Origin: an uncultured Allosphingosinicella sp.
GTDB taxonomy: Bacteria > Pseudomonadota > Alphaproteobacteria > Sphingomonadales > Sphingomonadaceae
DNA: 64,000 nt
Direction of reading: 5' to 3'
NCBI GenBank assembly: GCA_934539295.1
Contig: CAKTCN010000009.1
Location: 18,231-82,230 of the forward strand
Shown here: piece by piece, positions 43,626 to 50,453 of the stretch
Layout: every line of letters starts with the position of its first letter
How positions within the stretch are numbered: position 1 is the stretch's first letter
The notes under the pieces: model-generated
Database searches by the model: none
Told to the model about the DNA's origin: nothing
The model's input: only the letters and a program-made list of their open reading frames with translations
Position numbers and translations under genes: made by a program

Positions 43626-44071
43626 TGCTCGGTCCCCGCTTCCGCAAGGAAGCTGCGCTCCCACGCATAGCCTAGCCATGTCGCGAAGATGCCCGACAAG
43701 GCGCCTGCCGCAAGCATCGCACCATCGATGTGGAGATGAAGCTTGAGGTAGGTGCCCACCAGCAGAGCGAGGATGATCGCGGCAATGCCGCCCCACATCA
43801 GCCGCCTGGTCCGCCGACCCCCGGCGGTAAAGCCGTTCTGCCAGGTGCCGGTGCGCCGCCGATACTGCGTCACCAGAACGGCCAGGAGCATCAGCGACAG
43901 GATCGTCAGGATCGTGCCGCCGCTTCCAAGTTCGATCGCTGCGAATTGCATGAAGAAGATGAACCCGATGGCCGGGTGGTAGTAAGCAGGTGCCCTCACC
44001 CGCCCTGCCGCTCTCTTCTGGGTGTTGCGGACGGCCCGCAGTGCGGCCGCCGGATCATTTTCGTGGGTCAT
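43622..44071 (-). CDS. Small membrane protein paired with winged-helix regulator
   Basis: A 149-residue protein from ATG 44071 with GGGAGG 8 bases upstream. A soluble N-terminus of about 45 residues (Ala/Arg-rich) is followed by four hydrophobic segments near residues 48-58, 64-82, 105-122 and 127-142, with basic loops (QYRRRTGTWQNGF, GGRRTRRLMW). It is translationally coupled to the regulator gene. The pair resembles other membrane-protein/winged-helix modules. Role unknown. Confidence 0.75.
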   Translation of the reverse strand: MTHENDPAAALRAVRNTQKRAAGRVRAPAYYHPAIGFIFFMQFAAIELGSGGTILTILSLMLLAVLVTQYRRRTGTWQNGFTAGGRRTRRLMWGGIAAIILALLVGTYLKLHLHIDGAMLAAGALSGIFATWLGYAWERSFLAEAGTEQ

Positions 44072-44083
44072 GAACTCGCCTCC

Positions 44084-44100
44084 CTTTCCGATACGGAAAG
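44084..44100. promoter_or_regulatory. Operator candidate 1, CTTTCC-N5-GGAAAG
   Basis: A perfect 17-bp palindrome CTTTCC-GATAC-GGAAAG lies 12 bases before the start codon and over the predicted -10/transcript start of the operon. It has the same sequence and spacing as the copy at 44136-44152, 52 bases away centre to centre, about five helical turns. Confidence 0.75.
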
Positions 44101-44128
44101 AGTAGCCGCCGACTTTCCGAGTCGTCAA
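44099..44128 (-). promoter_or_regulatory. Promoter of the membrane protein/regulator/recO/apaG operon
   Basis: On the minus strand TTGACG (44128-44123) and TACTCT (44104-44099) are 18 bases apart. They sit between and against the two identical operators. A further CTTTCC half site lies at 44113-44118. Confidence 0.55.
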
Positions 44129-44135
44129 GTGACAA

Positions 44136-44152
44136 CTTTCCGGATTGGAAAG
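44136..44152. promoter_or_regulatory. Operator candidate 2, CTTTCC-N5-GGAAAG
   Basis: CTTTCC-GGATT-GGAAAG, a second perfect copy of the 17-bp palindrome, lies just upstream of the -35 (minus strand) and 7 bases from the uvrC stop codon. Confidence 0.75.
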
Positions 44153-44158
44153 TCGGCG

Positions 44159-46090
44159 CTAGCCGCGCGGGTGGAAGTAGTCGTAAATGCCACGTGCCAT
44201 GGTCTTCGAGATGCCGGGCGCTTTTTCGAGATCCTCAAGTGCCGCCCCCTTCACCGCGCGCGCCGTGCCGAAGTGCATCAGCAGCGCGCGCTTACGGCCC
44301 GGACCGATGCCGGGCACGTCGTCCAGCGGACTGGTCGTCATGCTCTTGGCACGCTTGGTGCGGTGGGCGCCGATGGCGAAGCGGTGGGCTTCGTCGCGAA
44401 GGCGCTGAAGATAGAAGAGCAAGGGCGAGTTGACAGGCAAGGTGGCTTCGCGCCCGTTGGGGAAGTGGAACACCTCGCGCCCGGCATTGCGGTCGGGGCC
44501 CTTCGAGATCGCCACGGTGGGCACATCGTGGACGCCGGCATCCTCCAGCGTCTCCATCACAGCCGCAAGCTGGCCCTTGCCACCGTCGATGAGGAGCAGG
44601 TCCGGCCATTCGCCTTTCGAGCGATCCGGATCTTCCTTTTCGAGACGGGCGAAGCGGCGAGACAGCACCTCGCGCATCATGGCGAAATCATCGCCTGGCG
44701 CGGTCTCGGGACGCTTTATGTTGAACTTGCGATAAGCGTTCTTGCGGAAGCCCTCGGGTCCGGCGACGATCATGGCGCCGACCGAGTTGGTGCCCATGAT
44801 GTGGCTGTTGTCATAGACTTCGATGCGGCCCGGCGGACCTTCCAGCTCGAGGAAGTCGGCGAGCGCGCGCAGGTTCTGGTTCTGTGTGCTGGTCTCGGCC
44901 AGACGGCGGTCAAGTTCCTCCTCGGCATTGCGCTTGGCCTGGCGGATCATGCGGACATGGTCGCCGCGCTGTGGCGCGCGCACGGTCACCTTGCGCTCGG
45001 CGCGTTCGCTCAGCGCCTCCGCGAGGAGTTCGTCTTCCTCCAGCTTGCGGTCAAGCAGGACGGTCTTCGGCGGCGGCACGTCTTCGTAGAATTGGACGAG
45101 GAAGCTCGACAGGACCTCGTTCTCGGGGACTTCGCTGGTGTGGGCGGGGAAGAAGCTGCGATGACCCCAATTCTGCCCACCGCGAATGAAGAAGGCCTGG
45201 ATGCACATGGTGCCGCCCTTGCAGGCGAGCGCGAAGATGTCGGCATCGCCGAGCCCTTCGGCATTGATCGTCTGGGTGCCCTGTATGAAGGTCAGTGCCC
45301 GCAGGCGGTCACGAAGGATCGCGGCGAGTTCAAAATCCATCGCTTCGGCCGCGGCCTGCATCTGGGTGCCGAGCTTGGCCTGCACCTTGGTCGACTTGCC
45401 ACCCAGGAAATCCTTCGCGTCCTGGACGAGCTCGTCATAGCCGGCCTCGTCGATCCGCTCGACGCAAGGGGCGGAGCACCGCTTGATCTGGAACAGGAGG
45501 CAGGGACGCGAGCGATTGGCGAAGAAGCTGTCGGTACAGCTACGCAGCAGGAACAGCTTTTGCAGCGAGTTGAGCGTGTTGCGGACGGAGCCCGCGCTGG
45601 CGAACGGGCCATAATATTGCCCCTTGAAGCGGCGGGCGCCACGATGGAGCTGCACGCGCGGAAAGCCGTGATCCTCCCGCAGCAGTATGAAGGGGAAACT
45701 TTTGTCGTCGCGCAGCAGCACATTGTAGGGCGGGCGGAAGCGCTTGATCAGCTGCGCTTCCAGCAGCAGTGCCTCCGACTCCGTGTTGGTCGTGACGATG
45801 GTCATCGACCGGGTCTGCGCGACCATGCGCTGAAGCCGCTTCGTGAGGCGCGAGACCTGCGTGTAGTTGGTGACGCGGTTCTTCAGTGCCCGCGCCTTGC
45901 CGACATAGAGCACATCCCCCTTGGCATCGAGCATGCGGTAGACGCCGGGGCGTACCGGCAGCGTCTTCACGACCGCGCGGATCGCGGTGACGCCCTGTTC
46001 GATGTCAGGCTGGTCGGTGCCGCGGACCGTATAGGTGGCGGCTTCTTCGTTGAAACGGGAGGTGGAGTTCGGGTCGTTCACAGCGGGCAT
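44159..46090 (-). CDS. uvrC: UvrABC system protein C (excinuclease)
   Basis: A 643-residue nuclease of nucleotide excision repair. The N-terminal GIY-YIG domain reads RPGVYRMLDAKGDVLYVGKARALKNRV (the Y-G residues are present), with the catalytic Glu in TNTESEALLLEAQLIKRF. A Cys cluster (LLRSCTDSFF, LFQIKRCSAPCVERI) and the UvrB-interacting UVR region follow. The RNase-H-like 5' nuclease domain contains EVYDNSHIMGTNSVGAMIV and LLIDGGKGQL. The (HhH)2 domain at the end is DDVPGIGPGRKRALL. It is complete and of normal length. Confidence 0.96.
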   Translation of the reverse strand: MPAVNDPNSTSRFNEEAATYTVRGTDQPDIEQGVTAIRAVVKTLPVRPGVYRMLDAKGDVLYVGKARALKNRVTNYTQVSRLTKRLQRMVAQTRSMTIVTTNTESEALLLEAQLIKRFRPPYNVLLRDDKSFPFILLREDHGFPRVQLHRGARRFKGQYYGPFASAGSVRNTLNSLQKLFLLRSCTDSFFANRSRPCLLFQIKRCSAPCVERIDEAGYDELVQDAKDFLGGKSTKVQAKLGTQMQAAAEAMDFELAAILRDRLRALTFIQGTQTINAEGLGDADIFALACKGGTMCIQAFFIRGGQNWGHRSFFPAHTSEVPENEVLSSFLVQFYEDVPPPKTVLLDRKLEEDELLAEALSERAERKVTVRAPQRGDHVRMIRQAKRNAEEELDRRLAETSTQNQNLRALADFLELEGPPGRIEVYDNSHIMGTNSVGAMIVAGPEGFRKNAYRKFNIKRPETAPGDDFAMMREVLSRRFARLEKEDPDRSKGEWPDLLLIDGGKGQLAAVMETLEDAGVHDVPTVAISKGPDRNAGREVFHFPNGREATLPVNSPLLFYLQRLRDEAHRFAIGAHRTKRAKSMTTSPLDDVPGIGPGRKRALLMHFGTARAVKGAALEDLEKAPGISKTMARGIYDYFHPRG

Positions 46091-46131
46091 TTAGGGCATC
46101 CCTCGCGCGCATTCCACCACCTCGCTCAGTC

Positions 46132-46190
46132 CGAGCGTAGTCGAGGGGCGCTGGCACGAACCTCGGAAGTACGCCCCTCGACTACGCTCG
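46132..46190. repeat. Long inverted repeat between uvrC and the F0 operon
   Basis: Two perfect 19-base arms beginning CGAGCGTAGTCGAGGGGCG and its complement are separated by 21 bases. It resembles the dispersed 'CTCGACTACGCTCG' type intergenic repeats I recall from sphingomonads. There is no T tract, so it is not a simple terminator. Confidence 0.8.
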
Positions 46191-46218
46191 AGACCAGCGA
46201 AGCCGTGGATGGCACAAA

Positions 46219-46249
46219 AGAAAAGAGCCGGCATCTAGCCGGCTCTTTT
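46219..46249 (-). terminator. Terminator of the F0 ATP synthase operon
   Basis: AAAAGAGCCGGC-ATCTA-GCCGGCTCTTTT gives a 12-bp stem with a 5-base loop and a minus-strand TTTTCTTTTG tail. It is symmetrical and could work in both directions. Confidence 0.88.
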
Positions 46250-46263
46250 CTGACCCACCCCGG

Positions 46264-46285
46264 CCCCTCCCTCGTGAGGGAGGGG
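46264..46285. repeat. Perfect GC-rich palindrome after atpF
   Basis: CCCCTCCCTC-GT-GAGGGAGGGG, a 10-bp stem with a two-base loop, precedes the terminator by 15 bases. It is similar in style to the element at 26591-26622. Confidence 0.7.
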
Positions 46286-46294
46286 GAATTTGGA

Positions 46295-46915
46295 TCAGTT
46301 CAGTCGGCCAAGCCCCGCAATGGTGCGGTTCACCATGGCCTTGTCCGCACCGGCGTCGTGACGCTCCTGGATCAGAAGTGCGGCAGCGGCAGCGGCGGCT
46401 TCCGCGGCCTTGGCGCGGACTTCGGCGATCGCCGTGCGCTCGGCAGCGGCGATCTTGTCCTCGGCCATGCGCGTGCGGCGTTCGACCAGCGCATCGGCGT
46501 CGGTGCGAGCCTGGGCAACCAGCGCGTCGGCTTCGCCGCGGGCGCGGTCCAGCAGGGACTGGGCGTCCTCTGCGGCACGGGCGTTCTTGGCCTCATATTC
46601 CGCCTTGAGCGCTTCGGCTTCGGCACGAAGCTGCGCAGCCTCGTCCAGCTGCTCGCGAATGCCGGCGATCTTCTTGTCGAGCGCGCGGCCGATCGCGGCC
46701 GGCACCTTCTTCCACAGCATGAGCGCGATCACCGCGACCATGGCCAACGCGACCCAGCCTGTGGCGTCGAAGCCGAGGCCGTGCGGCTCGGCATGCGGCG
46801 CGGTGCTGTGGCCGTCCGCGGCGGTGGACGCGATCGCATCCTCGCCGGTGTGCGGCACGGCGCCCTCCTCGCCTTCGGTCGAGGCGATGTTGGTATCCAG
46901 CTTCTGATTAGCCAT
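46295..46915 (-). CDS. atpF: F0 ATP synthase subunit b
   Basis: A 206-residue peripheral-stalk subunit. It has an unusually long N-terminal extension of about 50 residues (acidic, His/Gly-rich) before the membrane helix WVALAMVAVIALMLW. A long charged helix follows (KIAGIREQLDEAAQLRAEAEALKAEYEAK...), then an Ala-rich end. It overlaps the b' gene by 8 bases. It is the last gene of the operon and is followed by a palindrome and terminator. Confidence 0.93.
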   Translation of the reverse strand: MANQKLDTNIASTEGEEGAVPHTGEDAIASTAADGHSTAPHAEPHGLGFDATGWVALAMVAVIALMLWKKVPAAIGRALDKKIAGIREQLDEAAQLRAEAEALKAEYEAKNARAAEDAQSLLDRARGEADALVAQARTDADALVERRTRMAEDKIAAAERTAIAEVRAKAAEAAAAAAALLIQERHDAGADKAMVNRTIAGLGRLN

Positions 46916-47402
46916 GTGCCAGCACCCTCTTCACCGCTGCCTGCGCGTCGACCTCCTGGACCTGCGCACCCGACAAGCGGGCTACCATCTCGCGCGCCGC
47001 ATCGGCGGCAACGGTTTCGATCTCACCCAGCGCCGCGTCGCGGGCACCGGCGAGACGCGCTTCGGCCGCGTTCAGCTTGACGTCGAGCTCGGCGTCGTGC
47101 GCCTTGACCTTTGCCTCGGTCTCACGCGCCGACGCATCCTTGGCCGCCTGGGTCAGCTTGGCTGCCTCGGCACGATTGGCCTCAAGGCGGAGACGCTGCT
47201 CCTCCTCCAGCGTGTCGGCAACACCCCGGGCGGCCTCGGCCGCAGCCAGGTCGCCGGCAATGCGGCTGTTGCGCTGGTCGACCGTCGCCTCGACCTTCGG
47301 GAGCATCGCCCGGCCGATCCCGAAATAGATCAAGCCGAAGACGAGGAGCATCCAGAAGATCTGCGACGCATAGGTCGTCAGGATCTGATCGATTTGAGGC
47401 AT
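46908..47402 (-). CDS. F0 ATP synthase subunit b'
   Basis: A 164-residue second stalk subunit, as found in alphaproteobacteria and phototrophs, where b and b' form a heterodimer. The membrane helix is near residues 12-30 (SQIFWMLLVFGLIYFGIGR), followed by MLPKVEATVDQRNSRIAGDLAAAE and a long coiled coil. It lies between atpE and atpF and overlaps atpF by 8 bases. Confidence 0.93.
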   Translation of the reverse strand: MPQIDQILTTYASQIFWMLLVFGLIYFGIGRAMLPKVEATVDQRNSRIAGDLAAAEAARGVADTLEEEQRLRLEANRAEAAKLTQAAKDASARETEAKVKAHDAELDVKLNAAEARLAGARDAALGEIETVAADAAREMVARLSGAQVQEVDAQAAVKRVLAHG

Positions 47403-47462
47403 TGGCGGCCTTTTGAATAAGAAACGGGAGGGCGGACCGGCCGCCCTCCCCGAACGTCGATG

Positions 47463-47690
47463 TTAGGCGACGAAGATCAGCAGCACCGCGATAACGAACG
47501 CGAGCAGGCCGAGAAGCTCAGCGGCGGCGAAGCCGATGAACAGACGGCCCTGCTGGCTGTCGGCAGCCGACGGGTTGCGCAGCGCGCCTTCGAGGAACTT
47601 GGCGAAGACGTTGCCCACGCCGAGTGCGGCGAGGCCCGCACCGATAGCAGCCAGACCGGCACCGAGCAGCTTTGCGGCTTCTGCGTCCAT
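47463..47690 (-). CDS. atpE: F0 ATP synthase subunit c
   Basis: A 75-residue hairpin of two membrane helices forming the proton-driven ring. Helix 1 carries the Gly-rich GAGLAAIGAGLAALGVG. The polar loop is RNPSAADSQQ. Helix 2 holds the proton-binding Glu in FAAAELLGLLAFVIAVL. AAGGAG precedes the start by about 7 bases, consistent with the high expression this subunit needs. Confidence 0.96.
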   Translation of the reverse strand: MDAEAAKLLGAGLAAIGAGLAALGVGNVFAKFLEGALRNPSAADSQQGRLFIGFAAAELLGLLAFVIAVLLIFVA

Positions 47691-47717
47691 TATAATACTC
47701 CTTGGGTTATTCGTTGA

Positions 47718-48500
47718 TCAGTGAAGATTGACTGCGTCGTTGAGGTACAGCGACGTCAGCAGGGCGAAAACATAGGCCTGGATCGCGCACACCATCAGCT
47801 CGAGGAGCGTGATGCCGATCATCAGAATGAAGCTGGGAATGGAGACGATTGCCGGGATCCACACGGCATCCGCGTTGATGCCGTTGATGACGAAGCCGGC
47901 CAGCACCTTCAGCAGGATGTGACCCGCGGTCATCGCCACGAACAGACGCAGCGCGAGGCTGAACGGGCGGACCATGAACGAGACGAACTCGACCGGCACC
48001 AGGATCGGAAGCATCCACCACGGTGCGCCATGCGGCACGAACAAGGAGAAGAACTGAAAGCCGTGACGCAGAAAGCCGACGATCAGGACGATCGAGAAGG
48101 ACACGATCGCCAGCACGCCGGTGACGGTCAGGTGGCTGGTCACGGTGAACGGGTGCAGGCCGACGACACCGACCGGGAGCATGCCGATCAGGTTCGCGAA
48201 CAGGATGAACATGAACAGCGAAAAGACGTAGGGCGTGAACTTCTTGCCCTCCGGCCCGATATTCGCGTGCATCATCGAGGAGACGAAGCCCGTCACACCC
48301 TCGACCGCGGCCTGCCAGCGGCCGGGCACCAATTGACGCTTCATGCCGCCGAGCATGAACAGCCACAGCGCGCCGAGCGTCACCAGCATCCACAGCGCCG
48401 AATTGGTGAAGGCGATCTGCTGCCCGAACAGTTCAAAACCGTCGGAGATGTTCTGCACCTCGAATTGGTGCATCGGGTCGATCTTGCCCTCGGCCGCCAC
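47718..48500 (-). CDS. atpB: F0 ATP synthase subunit a
   Basis: A 260-residue proton-channel subunit. The essential Arg is in RPFSLALRLFVAMTAGH. Other conserved segments are FILFANLIGMLPVG and LELMVCAIQAYVFALLTSLYLNDA. GTG 48500 is chosen (MAAEGKIDPMHQFEVQ) because AGGGAT is 8 bases upstream and the earlier in-frame sequence is not family-like. It lies between atpI and atpE. Confidence 0.94.
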   Translation of the reverse strand: MAAEGKIDPMHQFEVQNISDGFELFGQQIAFTNSALWMLVTLGALWLFMLGGMKRQLVPGRWQAAVEGVTGFVSSMMHANIGPEGKKFTPYVFSLFMFILFANLIGMLPVGVVGLHPFTVTSHLTVTGVLAIVSFSIVLIVGFLRHGFQFFSLFVPHGAPWWMLPILVPVEFVSFMVRPFSLALRLFVAMTAGHILLKVLAGFVINGINADAVWIPAIVSIPSFILMIGITLLELMVCAIQAYVFALLTSLYLNDAVNLH

Positions 48501-48535
48501 TGACTGATCCCTGTTCAATAACCCAAACGCCCGAA

Positions 48536-48856
48536 TCACTCCGGGCGTTGGCTGGAAAGCTTGATGATGTTCCTGAAGCCGGCTGCCGTTCCGAGGAACA
48601 TCAGCGTCAGCAGGAGCCACGGGGACGTCTTCAGCCAGGTGTCGAGCACCCAGCCGATCAACGCACCGCCGCCAAGCCCGCCGAGGAGATAGGACAATAC
48701 GCGATTGCCGAGTAGCTCATTCGCATCGACCGGCTTCGCATTCTGCCCTGTCCTCTCCACTTCATCGGCCTGAGCCCGTGCCAGCCGCGCGTCGAGCGAG
48801 GCAAGCCGTGCATCTTCCGGAAGCTTCGGGGCCTGCGTGCGTTCGTCTTCCGTCAT
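48536..48856 (-). CDS. atpI: AtpZ/AtpI family F0-associated protein
   Basis: A 106-residue protein with a charged N-terminal helix (LASLDARLARAQADEVERTGQN) and two membrane helices (VLSYLLGGLGGGALIGWVLDTWLKTSPWLLLTLMFLGTAAGFRNI). This is the AtpI/AtpZ form typical of alphaproteobacteria, first in the F0 operon, proposed to assist ring assembly or Mg2+ supply. The F1 genes are not in the window, as expected for this class. Confidence 0.92.
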   Translation of the reverse strand: MTEDERTQAPKLPEDARLASLDARLARAQADEVERTGQNAKPVDANELLGNRVLSYLLGGLGGGALIGWVLDTWLKTSPWLLLTLMFLGTAAGFRNIIKLSSQRPE

Positions 48857-49021
48857 GCCAACCTTTCCTGCGCGCCGCTAAGAAACGGCGCATGTGCGAA
48901 GGGCGTGGAACATGCCGGCGAACCAACGCGCCGAGGCGCCGCCCCTTTAGGAAGCGGCCGCATTCAAGTCAACCACGCCAATGCCCGCTGAACCGCCCGG
49001 ACCGATCTTCGTTATGCTCCC

Positions 49022-49789
49022 ATGCGTGTCTTTCTCCTCATCGGTGCTGCCGTTTCGTCGGCCTGCACGGCGCAGCCATTGCCGCCGCCCCCGCCAATTC
49101 CAGTCGCCGGCGAGGCGCGCAGAGTTGTGGACAGATCCGAGCTGCTGGAATTCACCTATGCGTGGCCACAGGAAGCAGCGGCGATCCCGTTACTTGCGAA
49201 GCGGCTGGAGGAAGAGTTGCTGGAACGGCGACGCGAAGCCGAGCGAGACGCGCGTGAGGACCGAGCAACGCGTGGAAAGGATGCCCCCTTCTTTGCCCAT
49301 AGCTTCGACAAGCAGTGGACTGTGGCCGGCAGCACGGGGCAATTACTGAGCCTTCGGGCAACCACTGAATTCTACACGGGCGGTGCACATCCAAACATGC
49401 TGTTCGACGCTGTCATCTGGGACAGGCAGGCGGCACGTGCGCTGACGCTGGCCGATTGGTTCACCGCTCCCGAGGAGGCTATTGCCAGGGTCGAGACACT
49501 ATATTGCCGCGCGCTCGACAGCGAACGGCTGGAGCGGCGGGGCGGCGAAATCGGCGCTCCAGGAACGTGGGAGACCAAATGCCCGGCGCTCAAGGCGCAG
49601 GTGGTGGTGCCGCAGGACGGCGACGGCGATGGTCGGTTCGAGCGCATCGTCATCATGCTGCCGCCCTATGAGGCAGGTCCCTATGCCGAAGGCGCTTACG
49701 TGGTCGTGCTCGCGGCCGATCCGCGTCTCGTCGCCGCGCTCAAACCGGAATACCGGGCATCATTCGGCGGCGCGCCCGCCGACGACTGA
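49022..49789 (+). CDS. Exported DUF4163/DUF3298-like protein
   Basis: A 255-residue protein with an N-terminal signal segment (VFLLIGAAVSSACTAQPL), possibly a lipoprotein although the lipobox is weak, then a Pro-rich linker. Residues about 40-120 resemble DUF4163 (LLEFTYAWPQEAAAIPLLAKRLEEELL, QLLSLRATTEFYTGGAHPN). Residues about 130-240 resemble the DUF3298/RsiV-like region (ALTLADWFTAPEEAIARVETLYC, IVIMLPPYEAGPYAEG). Members are envelope proteins of uncertain role. It stands alone, divergent from atpI. Confidence 0.8.
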   Translation: MRVFLLIGAAVSSACTAQPLPPPPPIPVAGEARRVVDRSELLEFTYAWPQEAAAIPLLAKRLEEELLERRREAERDAREDRATRGKDAPFFAHSFDKQWTVAGSTGQLLSLRATTEFYTGGAHPNMLFDAVIWDRQAARALTLADWFTAPEEAIARVETLYCRALDSERLERRGGEIGAPGTWETKCPALKAQVVVPQDGDGDGRFERIVIMLPPYEAGPYAEGAYVVVLAADPRLVAALKPEYRASFGGAPADD

Positions 49790-49831
49790 CGATCCGAACG
49801 CCACGCCTGCCGGCACGAGCCTGAAGATGGG

Positions 49832-50233
49832 TCAGGGGCAATAAGCGGGAAGCGGCACCGGCTCATCGCCATTGCGACGACGCCAGACATTGTCGGGCAG
49901 CCGGTAATATTGGCCAGGCTGGATGCGCGAGGCGAAGATGCGGCACGCCGTGCTGGCAGCCGCCTCCTGGATGGTGACGCCGCGCCGGCCGGCCAGATTG
50001 GTGTAGAGCGAGCGGCGAATGATGTTCACCGCATTGACCTCGTCATGGATGGCGCGCGGCGCATCGGGAAGCGCGCCCATATAGCCATCGGCCTGCTCAC
50101 CTGCCTGACCGCTGGCACGCAGCCGGGCCGAGCGTTCGGCCCCTTCCCCGCCCTGGGCGATGGCCGCGCCTCCCCCGGCAACGGCAGTCAAGCCGATGGC
50201 GGCGGCGATCAGGAACTTGGCTCGGCGCGTCAT
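49832..50233 (-). CDS. ydbL: YdbL family protein (DUF1318)
   Basis: A 133-residue periplasmic protein with a signal peptide (FLIAAAIGLTAVAGGGAAIAQ). The DUF1318 core is AVNIIRRSLYTNLAGRRGVTIQEAAASTACRIFASRIQPGQYYRLPDNVWRRR. In Escherichia coli YdbL supports the YdbH-YnbE complex that moves lipids between inner and outer membranes. Here it is the last gene of the same three-gene operon, one base after ynbE. The tail differs slightly from the enteric protein. Confidence 0.88.
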   Translation of the reverse strand: MTRRAKFLIAAAIGLTAVAGGGAAIAQGGEGAERSARLRASGQAGEQADGYMGALPDAPRAIHDEVNAVNIIRRSLYTNLAGRRGVTIQEAAASTACRIFASRIQPGQYYRLPDNVWRRRNGDEPVPLPAYCP

Positions 50234-50234
50234 A

Positions 50235-50453
50235 TCAGAAAACCCCTGGATTCCTTTCGATCAACTCGCGGGCATCTTCCTGAAGCCGCACCACCACTTC
50301 CTGGCGGATGTTGATGTTCAAATTGATTTCGATCGGCCGCTCAGGTGCGCTGACTTGCACACAGCCCGCCGTCATTGCAACCGATGCGGCGGCGAACAGC
50401 GTGCCCGCCCTGCCGCACCGCCAGCCTGGTCCCGTTCCATGGGGATCGTTCAT
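50235..50453 (-). CDS. ynbE: YnbE family outer-membrane lipoprotein
   Basis: A 72-residue lipoprotein. The lipobox TAGC is at about residues 28-31. The family hallmark IEINLNINIRQEVVVRLQ is intact. In enterics YnbE stacks beta strands onto YdbH to complete an intermembrane bridge. Its ATG overlaps the ydbH stop (ATGA), giving translational coupling. Confidence 0.9.
   Translation of the reverse strand: MNDPHGTGPGWRCGRAGTLFAAASVAMTAGCVQVSAPERPIEINLNINIRQEVVVRLQEDARELIERNPGVF

Noticed and set aside
46091..46294. Small gene between uvrC and atpF
   Set aside because: The stretch is filled by an inverted repeat, a terminator and a palindrome, with no convincing frame.
43730..47080. Very long open frame on the plus strand (over 1100 codons) across uvrC and atpF
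   Set aside because: It lies antisense to clearly recognisable uvrC and F0 genes. Long antisense frames are expected at this GC content, and the translation has no family likeness.
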